Positions 40,722-46,934 of a DNA stretch of 46,934 bases are shown here, piece by piece; within the stretch, counting starts at the first letter, position 1, and each line of letters starts with the position of its first letter. The translations under genes were made by a program, and so were the position numbers. This DNA comes from Candidatus Thorarchaeota archaeon (GTDB lineage Archaea > Asgardarchaeota > Thorarchaeia > Thorarchaeales > Thorarchaeaceae). The stretch is from positions 1 through 46,934 of the forward strand of contig JACAEL010000072.1 in the NCBI GenBank assembly GCA_013388835.1, read 5' to 3'. A model generated the notes under the pieces. That model saw only the letters and a list, made by a program, of their open reading frames with translations. It was not told where the DNA came from and ran no database searches.

Positions 40722-41789
40722 TCAGTACATCTCCCTTGGCGATGCTCTCATGAAGTTCGCCAGTATCACTGCAGCGAATATGATGAACGCCAGCCAGACA
40801 ACAAGCGTGACGATGATGAGTTCCGCCTTGAAGAATACCTCTACCACAAGAAACAACGCGACGACAACCACATTCGCTGCACCGCCCATTGTGCTGTTGT
40901 CACGGACTCTCAGGCGCCACTTGACTAACAGCAGGATGCCTACTATTGCGAGAGAGATGTAGTTGATGTAGTTGGTGAAGAGTTCAGACAATCCAAGGAA
41001 CACGTAGAAGCCCAGAGGTGTATAGACTGTAGGTAGGTACGTATACGTGAACACCATGAAGAGGACTGCCTCAAGTATCCTGATACGATTGACGGGTGGG
41101 CTGGTATAGACAACGCCATAGACACCTCTGTCGTACTCCTGTGCCGCGAAGTAGATGAAGTGAAGTGGTGCGCCGAAGCTCAGCGCGTTCACAAGGCACT
41201 GTGACACCCCATAAGTGACCGCAAAACCGTACCCGCTCCACGCTTCCATTACTCCCTCTCCGACCTGCAGGTAGTTGGGTATGAACTGCACCATTATGAG
41301 TATCGGCAGGAGGCAGAGGACCAGCGCCACCAATAGCGCTACTGCAGAAGCAATCTTGCCGACACCAAGCTTTCCCACTCCCAGACGGTAGATGACCGTT
41401 CCTGCAAGAAGCAGTCCACCAATGATAGAGAGCACTGGCGTCGCCAGTGGGAGGATGAAAAACACCAATACGAATGCGGCGTTTGTCCCATAGAAGACAC
41501 GCCATCTGAGTGGTATGGCCGCGGTGGTCTCCCGCATCAGGTGGACTGTGTTGGCCAGTCTGTATCGCTCAATGTATATCGAAGCGACCCACGTGAGGGA
41601 GAAGACGGACGGCACCAGGACCTGATGGAACAATAGGTCCATGAGTGGCTCGCCGAACGGGGTCATCCTGAACGGAAGGATGAACATCAGCAGGAAGAAA
41701 TAGAACGGGGCGAGCACTGCAATCAACACAACGACAACCCTTGTCATCATCCAGTCTGGCAAGGCGAATCCTCCATTCAGTCCGTCCAT
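40722..41789 (-). CDS. polytopic membrane protein (about 10 helices)
   Basis: 355 residues from ATG 41789. About ten hydrophobic helices, for example VVVVLIAVLAPFYFFLLMFI, NAAFVLVFFILPLATPVLSI, ASAVALLVALVLCLLPILIM, and the last two VVVVALFLVVEVFFKAELII and VTLVVWLAFIIFAAVILANF. A small LGVGKLGVGK repeat lies between helices. Unrecognised; it resembles archaeal membrane proteins of unknown function. Upstream starts to 41822 overlap the TATA box of the divergent pyrF and are unlikely. Operonic with the Nudix gene. Confidence 0.75.
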   Translation of the reverse strand: MDGLNGGFALPDWMMTRVVVVLIAVLAPFYFFLLMFILPFRMTPFGEPLMDLLFHQVLVPSVFSLTWVASIYIERYRLANTVHLMRETTAAIPLRWRVFYGTNAAFVLVFFILPLATPVLSIIGGLLLAGTVIYRLGVGKLGVGKIASAVALLVALVLCLLPILIMVQFIPNYLQVGEGVMEAWSGYGFAVTYGVSQCLVNALSFGAPLHFIYFAAQEYDRGVYGVVYTSPPVNRIRILEAVLFMVFTYTYLPTVYTPLGFYVFLGLSELFTNYINYISLAIVGILLLVKWRLRVRDNSTMGGAANVVVVALFLVVEVFFKAELIIVTLVVWLAFIIFAAVILANFMRASPREMY

Positions 41790-41796
41790 CAAATCG

Positions 41797-41804
41797 GATA
41801 TAAG
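41797..41804 (+). promoter_or_regulatory. TATA box of pyrF
   Basis: gatataag at 41797-41804 predicts a plus-strand start near 41828. This excludes ATG 41810 as the pyrF start and favours TTG 41852. Confidence 0.5.
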
Positions 41805-41851
41805 TATGCATGACCTTACCATCGACAGTCCCGTTCAGGAGAGACAATGAC

Positions 41852-42634
41852 TTGTTCAAGAGCAAACTCTCTGCTGCTTCATTTGTGAGAAAGTCGAAAC
41901 TGATTGTGGGGTTGGACTTGACTGCCACGATGAGCACCACGCCCATGGACAACCGGGCAGAGCTGGATCGGATGGAGCGTGAGGCACTCCGCATCATCAC
42001 ACAGACTGCAGACTACGCTGTGGCGTACAAGTTCAATCATCACATCCTTCTTCCTCTCGGGCTGTTTGACCGGATTCCACGGCTGTTGAAAGCAGTTCAT
42101 GACCAAGGTCTTCTTGCCATAATGGATGCGAAAGTCAACGACATCGGGGACACGAACGAGTGGATCGCCCGCTATTACTTTGATGCAGGATTCGATGCGC
42201 TGATTGTGAACCCGCTAGTTGGCTGGGAGGGAGGTCTCCAACCAGTGTTCGAAATGGCCCGGAACAGAGGCCGTGGCATCATAATGCTCTGTTACATGTC
42301 TCATCCGGGAGCATCACAGGGCTACGGACTCACGGTGGCCACCGACGAGAAGATGAAACACCATGAGCCGCTCTATGCCACGTTCGCAAGACGTGCCAAG
42401 GCGTGGGAAGCAGATGGTGTAATTGTGGGTGCAACTTACCCAGACAAGATTCGCGAGGTCAAGAGGATCCTGGGTGATGCGGTCCCCATAATGAGCCCCG
42501 GGGTCGGTGCACAGGGCGGCAGTGCTCGGGAGGCCATTCAAGCGGGTGCATCCTATGTGATTGCGGTCAGGTCTGTGATCAATGCACCAGACCCGGCAGC
42601 GACTGCACGAGCGCTCGTGGAAGAAACACGATAG
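41852..42634 (+). CDS. pyrF: orotidine 5'-phosphate decarboxylase
   Basis: About 260 residues. A TIM-barrel OMP decarboxylase that converts orotidylate to UMP. The catalytic tetrad motif is MDAKVNDIGDTN (D-x-K-x-x-D, residues ~92-97 from this start), preceded by LIVGLDLT with an aspartate at the first strand, and later PIMSPGVGAQGGSAREAIQA and SYVIAVRSVINAPDP at the phosphate-binding loop. The longer variant suggests the archaeal/bacterial large type. TTG 41852 has a gagagac site upstream; the ATG 41810 lies before the predicted transcript start. No other pyrimidine gene is adjacent. Confidence 0.85.
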   Translation: MFKSKLSAASFVRKSKLIVGLDLTATMSTTPMDNRAELDRMEREALRIITQTADYAVAYKFNHHILLPLGLFDRIPRLLKAVHDQGLLAIMDAKVNDIGDTNEWIARYYFDAGFDALIVNPLVGWEGGLQPVFEMARNRGRGIIMLCYMSHPGASQGYGLTVATDEKMKHHEPLYATFARRAKAWEADGVIVGATYPDKIREVKRILGDAVPIMSPGVGAQGGSAREAIQAGASYVIAVRSVINAPDPAATARALVEETR

Positions 42635-42943
42635 TTCCCGCCTTATCACAAGATTGGACGACAGGGCCGTCGCGAAGTCTGTCCGGAGTCGAGCGTTCGT
42701 CGGGAGTGCTGTCCCTCTCGCGGCCCAGTGAAGAGCAGACTCTCAGAGCATGGATGACATTGCGAGCGTGTTCGATGCTCCCGGTACTGGCAATCTGGTG
42801 TCTGCGCATGACTCATGGCACCAGTGCGAGGCATCTGGAGGTCCTGTGCCGTGGATCTCGGAGAAGTTGTATTCCGTCATGACCAGTACGCCTAGCAACG
42901 CGCAACTTCAGAGCCATTCCATGTTGATGGCGGGTGGGGGCTC

Positions 42944-42957
42944 GTACACAAGTGTAC
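42944..42957. promoter_or_regulatory. palindromic operator-like site 1
   Basis: GTACAC-AA-GTGTAC is a perfect inverted repeat, ~40 bases upstream of the caaatatag TATA candidate. The 15-mer ACACAAGTGTACATC (42946-42960) recurs exactly at 43049-43063. Confidence 0.45.
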
Positions 42958-43046
42958 ATCCTCGTCTAGAATGGGTCATTTTGAGTCAGAAACAAATATA
43001 GCGGGATGGCGTCCCTATAGTCCGTGGATTGCACACTTCTGGACAT

Positions 43047-43060
43047 GCACACAAGTGTAC
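43047..43060. promoter_or_regulatory. palindromic operator-like site 2
   Basis: GCACAC-AA-GTGTAC, one mismatch from a perfect palindrome and identical to site 1 over 15 bases. It is 103 bases from site 1 (about ten helical turns) and 65 bases upstream of the aminotransferase start, so looping between bound dimers is possible. Confidence 0.45.
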
Positions 43061-43124
43061 ATCATCCTCCTCATCAGTGGTGGTATAGTGATGTCATTCA
43101 CAGGCTTGACCGGAGCGGCTTACT

Positions 43125-44396
43125 ATGGCTAACAACTCTGGCTATGGTTTTGCCACATGGACCTCCTTCATTGAGGAGAGTCAGATTCGTGCGCTTCTGA
43201 AATACAATGTTCGATACTACTTTGCGGGTGGAAAACCGGGCATAATACCCACGACGGTGTTTGCAGACATCATGAGGGACTTGAGCGAGCAGTACAGGAA
43301 AAACCCTGCATTGGCTGTCGAGGACCTCAATTACGGACCGACGGGTGGCCATCCTTGGTTCTTGAAGACGTTGGCAAAGAGGCTTCATGATGTCAGAGGG
43401 ATTCCGATAGACTGTGAGACCCAGTGGGACCGCGTCTCAATCACCAATGGCTCGCAGCAGGCTCTGTATGCGCTGCTGGACACACTGATCGACCCCGGAG
43501 ACGTGATAATCACTCCCTCTCCATCGTACTTGGGCTTTCTCGTGCCTGCTGTGAAACTCGGTGGGAGAATCGTCACGGTGCCCACAGACCTAGACGGAAT
43601 AATCCCTGAGTTCGTCGAGAAGGCAATCTTCGTATCGAAGATGCGGTTCGGCAAGACTCCAGACATACTGTACGTGGTCCCGGACTCGGACAATCCCAAG
43701 GGCACCACGCTTCCGGCAAAGAGGCGAAAGGAGCTCTTCGATATCTGCGAGAACCACAACGTACTGTTGATTGAGGACTCCGCCTATGCTGAGATCCAGT
43801 TCAAGAAGAACCCGCCGCCGATAAAGACCTTGGACAAAGACAACACGCGAGTTGCCTATCTGGGCACCACCAGCAAGGAGGCTGCTGTGCTTCGGGTCGG
43901 CTACTCAGTACTTCCTGTCAATGTCAGGGAACAGGTCCTCAAGGACAAGGGATACTTGGACCTCTGTACATCCAGTATGGTTCAACGAATACTCGACGTC
44001 TACTACCGCGAGCACATTGACCAAGCAATGCGCGAAGGGATTCCCAAGTACAAGGAGCGATGCGAAGCCATGGCAAAGGCCATTGACAAGTCCTTTCCAG
44101 CCGGAGTCCGGACAGACCCAACTGGCGGCTTCTTCATATGGTGGCAGAGTGAGGACTCCAGCTTCAAAAGCAGCGAGTTCATGATGGAGGTGGCCATACC
44201 CAACGATGTGATGTACGTCCCCGGTGCGCCGTTCTACCCCATCACTGGCTTCTCGCTCACTGAAGACGGCTCTGACGTTGTACCCAGCCGACCTGAGCAC
44301 AACACCATGCGCCTTGGTTTCTCCTATGCATCACCTGAACTCATCGCCGAGGGAATCGAACGTCTTGGAGGGCTTCTGAGCAAGCACCTCAAGTAG
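43125..44396 (+). CDS. class I/II PLP-dependent aminotransferase
   Basis: 423 residues, fold type I. PLP residues: N190 (PDSDNPKG), D218 and Y221 (IEDSAYAE), Schiff-base lysine K251 (LGTTSKEAAVLRVGYSV) and the phosphate-binding R257. The N-terminal YFAGGKPGIIPTTVFADIM and YGPTGGHPWFLKTL, plus a C-terminal MRLGFSYASPELIAEGIERL, place it near the LysN/Kat/MocR-like aminotransferases (2-aminoadipate, aromatic or branched-chain). The exact amino donor is not decidable. The upstream region carries two palindromic sites; downstream a strong hairpin ends it before convergent bshC. Confidence 0.85.
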   Translation: MANNSGYGFATWTSFIEESQIRALLKYNVRYYFAGGKPGIIPTTVFADIMRDLSEQYRKNPALAVEDLNYGPTGGHPWFLKTLAKRLHDVRGIPIDCETQWDRVSITNGSQQALYALLDTLIDPGDVIITPSPSYLGFLVPAVKLGGRIVTVPTDLDGIIPEFVEKAIFVSKMRFGKTPDILYVVPDSDNPKGTTLPAKRRKELFDICENHNVLLIEDSAYAEIQFKKNPPPIKTLDKDNTRVAYLGTTSKEAAVLRVGYSVLPVNVREQVLKDKGYLDLCTSSMVQRILDVYYREHIDQAMREGIPKYKERCEAMAKAIDKSFPAGVRTDPTGGFFIWWQSEDSSFKSSEFMMEVAIPNDVMYVPGAPFYPITGFSLTEDGSDVVPSRPEHNTMRLGFSYASPELIAEGIERLGGLLSKHLK

Positions 44397-44408
44397 GTCG
44401 GGAGAAGT

Positions 44409-44434
44409 GAGAGCCCGGTTGTGGCCGGGTTCTC
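44409..44434. terminator. hairpin between convergent aminotransferase and bshC genes
   Basis: GAGAGCCCGG (44409-44418), loop TTGTGG, CCGGGTTCTC (44425-44434): ten pairs with one G-U. It lies in the 41-base gap between two convergent stops, so it probably acts as a bidirectional terminator. A short CTCTA follows; no long T-run. Confidence 0.55.
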
Positions 44435-44437
44435 CCT

Positions 44438-46138
44438 CTAAGCCATGAAGTTCACGAACAATGTGGAGCCATTCTTGAGCGCACTGTCGTACGCCCTCTC
44501 GTATGGTCCCATGAGGTCTCTGAATCCTGCGTTGACTGCCCACTCAATCCACGACCAAGTGGACTCTTGACCCAGCTTGCCCAGTGTGTACTGCCCGAAC
44601 GCCCAGCTCAAATAGCACTCCAAGTCGAACTTCAGTCTATGGTTCTCCTCATTCGTCATGTCCGCTTGCTCCAAGAGCTGCTTCAGTGTGGAGTTGGCCT
44701 CACTGTGGGCCTGTGAGATCAGTCGCTCAAGTTCACTGACTCTGGAGTTCATGTCATCAGGTCTGCCCTTCTTCCTTGCACGAGCAATCGATCCCAACAG
44801 CCCAAACACCGCCTGTGACTGTATCACACTCACTTTGGCCTCTTTCAGTCTGGCAGCCATGCTCTCTCCCCAAGGCGTGTTGAAGTAGACCCGTGGGTAT
44901 TTCACGAACATCGGAAAGGTGATGCCCAGTTCTCTAGCGACGGGAATGACTTGAGCGTAGTAGGCGGCCTCACCCGGGCCTCCCACATGACACACCGTGG
45001 GTATCAACATGTCCACGACCATCTGACGTGTGTCCACTCGGGGTGCGAGTTCCTTGGCAAACTGACTCAGGTCTGGGTCTTGTGCATCCGCCTCTATCTC
45101 GACGTGCTGTTGACAAACCGGGCACCTTCCTCTGAGTAGGGCGGCCCCATCGCTGCTCTCGTAATGCAGTTCCATTCTGGCCCTGTGGCATTCTCTTCCC
45201 GGGCATTCATAGAAGAACGGCACATAGTCGTCCGGCCTCTTTCCCATTCCAGTGTCCAGCCCTGCCTGAAGAATGGCCTGTGTCGCTTGGTCATGCGCTC
45301 TCAGGAACCTGTCTCTGTTGTCACTTGCAAGGAGGTACTCCATCCCTCCGACCATTGTCTCTCTCACCTGTGGGTCCGAGGCCGGGAGCAGGGGCACACC
45401 AAGGTCGCACTCTATATTGAGCAGCCGTGCAAGTATCTTCTGTGACCACTCGCCCAGCGTCTGGGAGTTGTAAAAGGCCCATCTGACTACGCTCAGGGCC
45501 TGCTCTAGACGTTCTTCAAACATGGTCTTTGCACGGTCGTCGAGGACCTTGAAGAGTGGTCTGTAGCCCGCCCTGACGGACTCCTCCACTCGCACATACC
45601 ACTCGTCTGACGGGGCTGGCAAGACGCTGACTGGAGAGTACTCGTATCCCTCCGGCACAGGAAAGCTCACCAGATTGCCCTCTGCTCCAAGGAGCGGGGT
45701 CCTCATGTTGGTCAGTTCTGGTTGTACCTCGTCGTAGTCTGCGACAAAGAAGAACGGCGCCAGCGAGACTCCCGAGCGCTCGGATATCGCAGCTACTCGA
45801 GCCGCCGTCGCGGCCTTGTTGAGGACATACACAGGGCCTCCCATACAGACTGCCTGATGTGCAGCCTCGACAGCCCCCTCAGACAGCATCTCTATCCTTC
45901 TCTTGACTGACGGTGTCAGTGCACCGAGCCGTCTGTTGGCAGCTGTCAGAATGTCAGCTACCTTGGAGATCCTCTCCTCGGTTAGCCATCCTGTCTTCTG
46001 ATACCTGTCACGAAGTCTTACCGCCCTGGGCGGAATCTCTCCGAGGGTCACGGGTGGTGTGTCGTAGAGTAGCGCTGCAAGTCCTGTATCCGTGCCGCGC
46101 CATATGAATGACTGGTAGACCTCTACGACACTTCTCAC
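44438..46138 (-). CDS. bshC: BshC-like putative cysteine ligase of bacillithiol-type synthesis
   Basis: 566 residues. BshC adds cysteine to glucosaminyl-malate to finish bacillithiol. Family spots: CMGGPVYVLNKAATAARVAA (98-117) with FFFVADYDEVQPEL, equivalent to the BshC GG-P-Y-K-x-A and AxDxH-type region, and HVGGPGEAAYYAQVIPVARE (384-403), then FPMFVKYPRVYFNTPW. A long C-terminal coiled coil follows (SELERLISQAHSEANSTLKQ). Residues ~305-350 form an insertion with C312, C317, C339 and C342 (CPGREC ... CPVC), a zinc-ribbon-like element not found in Bacillus BshC as I know it. It starts 11 bases after bshA. Assignment by family recognition. Confidence 0.75.
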   Translation of the reverse strand: MRSVVEVYQSFIWRGTDTGLAALLYDTPPVTLGEIPPRAVRLRDRYQKTGWLTEERISKVADILTAANRRLGALTPSVKRRIEMLSEGAVEAAHQAVCMGGPVYVLNKAATAARVAAISERSGVSLAPFFFVADYDEVQPELTNMRTPLLGAEGNLVSFPVPEGYEYSPVSVLPAPSDEWYVRVEESVRAGYRPLFKVLDDRAKTMFEERLEQALSVVRWAFYNSQTLGEWSQKILARLLNIECDLGVPLLPASDPQVRETMVGGMEYLLASDNRDRFLRAHDQATQAILQAGLDTGMGKRPDDYVPFFYECPGRECHRARMELHYESSDGAALLRGRCPVCQQHVEIEADAQDPDLSQFAKELAPRVDTRQMVVDMLIPTVCHVGGPGEAAYYAQVIPVARELGITFPMFVKYPRVYFNTPWGESMAARLKEAKVSVIQSQAVFGLLGSIARARKKGRPDDMNSRVSELERLISQAHSEANSTLKQLLEQADMTNEENHRLKFDLECYLSWAFGQYTLGKLGQESTWSWIEWAVNAGFRDLMGPYERAYDSALKNGSTLFVNFMA

Positions 46139-46149
46139 CCTCTGACCTC

Positions 46150-46934
46150 CTATCTTCTGAGTGCCTCCTCAAAGACACTCTCGTACATGGGGACCACCTT
46201 GTCTGAGGAGAAGCTGTCCTCCACTCTCTTTCGCCCAGCCGAAGCGAGCTGTCTTCGCGTCTTATCATCCTCAAGAAGTGCAACTACTGCTTCAACGTAT
46301 TCCTCCTTTTCGAACCCCTCTGTCACAACCCCGTCCTTCCCCGGTCTGACTAGCTCGGGCACGCCGCCAGCCGGGGTGGTGACCACTGGTAGTCTGCAGG
46401 CCATGGCCTCGAGCAGTACGAGTGGCATTCCCTCTAGTGTCGAATTCAACAGGAACATGTCCGCGCAGCACATGAGTTCCTGCATGTTGCTTCTCACGCC
46501 CAGAAGATGCACCTTCTTGCAGAGATTGAGTTCCTCTATTCTCCGTTCCACGTTGACTCTAGTGGGTCCGTCGCCTGCAATCAGTAGTCTGCAGTCAGGT
46601 ACCCTCTCGACTACCCCCTTCATTATGTCCACCAGTTCCACAACCCTCTTGACAGCCCTGAAGTTCGAAGCGTGAAGGAGTATCTTCTCATGCGCACCTA
46701 TTCTCTCAGCCTCCTCTTCCGACCTCCTCGACACGCAACCACTCTCTACCACTAGTCTGACCCCCTGCCGGGGAACGAATTGCTTCACGTCGATGAAGTT
46801 CGGGATCACATGCATGTCTCTCTTCACTCCGAGGAGGTCATGTGCCTTCCGTGCAAGAAACTCGGAGACCACCGTGACCGCGTTGGCCTTCTCTGCGGTG
46901 TGCTTCACAACCGGCTTGTATGCGGGGTCTGACC
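46150..46934 (-). CDS. bshA: BshA-like glycosyltransferase (GlcNAc-malate synthase), cut by the window edge
   Basis: Partial GT4 protein; the first ~110 or more residues lie beyond the right edge. The frame runs out of the window as SDPAYKPVVKHTAEKANAVT VVSEFL, like the BshA segment GxDPxxxxxxxxxxxxSDxVTAVS, so the GTG at 46908 is internal. Then come VIPNFIDVKQF, the BshA hallmark HASNFRAVKRVVELVD, LLIAGDGPTRVNVERRIEEL, and the donor loop LNSTLEGMPLVLLEAMACRL PVVTTPAGGVPE. BshA joins UDP-GlcNAc and L-malate, the first step of bacillithiol synthesis. Adjacent bshC on the same strand strengthens the call; the deacetylase BshB is not visible. Confidence 0.8.
   Translation of the reverse strand, partial: SDPAYKPVVKHTAEKANAVTVVSEFLARKAHDLLGVKRDMHVIPNFIDVKQFVPRQGVRLVVESGCVSRRSEEEAERIGAHEKILLHASNFRAVKRVVELVDIMKGVVERVPDCRLLIAGDGPTRVNVERRIEELNLCKKVHLLGVRSNMQELMCCADMFLLNSTLEGMPLVLLEAMACRLPVVTTPAGGVPELVRPGKDGVVTEGFEKEEYVEAVVALLEDDKTRRQLASAGRKRVEDSFSSDKVVPMYESVFEEALRR

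Larger units (their letters stand above)
42635..43124. other. 490-base gene-free region upstream of an aminotransferase
   Basis: No convincing ORF. It holds a hairpin right after pyrF (GGGC 42664-42667 and CGCGA 42671-42675 pair with TCGCG and GCCC at 42718-42726), a second weak one (GAGCAT 42746-42751, ATGCTC 42775-42780), two copies of a palindromic site (42944 and 43047), and an AT-rich caaatatag near 42992-43000 that may be a TATA box. The region could be a long regulated leader. Confidence 0.5.

Noticed and set aside
42750-43001. 83-residue plus-strand ORF in the gap before the aminotransferase
   Set aside because: Poor composition and overlap with the palindromic site and TATA candidate; no similarity recognised.

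Overview
The window reads as an archaeal chromosome segment, G+C around half by eye. Evidence for Archaea: rotary A/V-type ATPase subunits C, K, E, H and I; an archaeal-type TrmI tRNA methyltransferase; a HerA-like ATPase; many GTG and TTG starts; and TTATA-like boxes about 26 nt before likely transcription starts, several of them almost leaderless. A Ras/Arf-like small GTPase with all G motifs, coupled to a zinc-site protein, points to an Asgard archaeon, perhaps Thorarchaeia-like. That placement is inference, because no rRNA or other marker is present.

Layout. (1) 0-6.2 kb is an accessory island of toxin-antitoxin genes and gene debris: a dead hicB-hicA pair, three HEPN/MNT nucleotidyltransferase pairs (one antitoxin frameshifted), two membrane proteins, and two degenerate fragments copied from the first membrane gene's family. 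(2) 6.2-10.1 kb holds a coupled operon of GTPase, CxxC protein and methyltransferase, then a two-wing HTH regulator. (3) 10.2-23 kb is a surface-polysaccharide region: secreted protein, UDP-ManNAc/UDP-sugar dehydrogenase, polyferredoxin-like protein, UDP-sugar epimerase, TPR protein, DUF389 membrane protein, flippase, three glycosyltransferases and an asparagine-synthase-like amidotransferase lacking a glutaminase domain. (4) 23-27.2 kb carries a GIY-YIG protein, a Nudix-like protein, an FGGY sugar kinase and a LarA-type nickel-pincer racemase.

(5) 27.3-33.2 kb is a rearranged A-type ATPase locus: an AtpZ-like small membrane protein, C-K on one strand, H-E on the other, then I. Catalytic subunits A, B, D and F are absent. 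(6) 33.2-40.2 kb has a 797-residue helical-repeat protein, a wHTH regulator split by one in-frame TAG, TrmI, a HerA-like ATPase and a small conserved-looking protein. (7) 40.3-46.9 kb has a Nudix hydrolase with a polytopic membrane protein, PyrF, a class I aminotransferase with palindromic sites upstream, and at the right edge bshC with a partial bshA. These last two are enzymes of bacillithiol-type thiol synthesis, and here BshC carries a zinc-ribbon-like insertion.

Most striking items: the bshA-bshC pair in an archaeon; the in-frame amber codon in a regulator whose own promoter holds four perfectly phased decamer repeats; the inverted repeat that brackets the TATA box of a HEPN/MNT operon; and the concentration of live and dead toxin-antitoxin modules at the left end. 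No tRNA, rRNA, CRISPR array or intact insertion sequence was seen.
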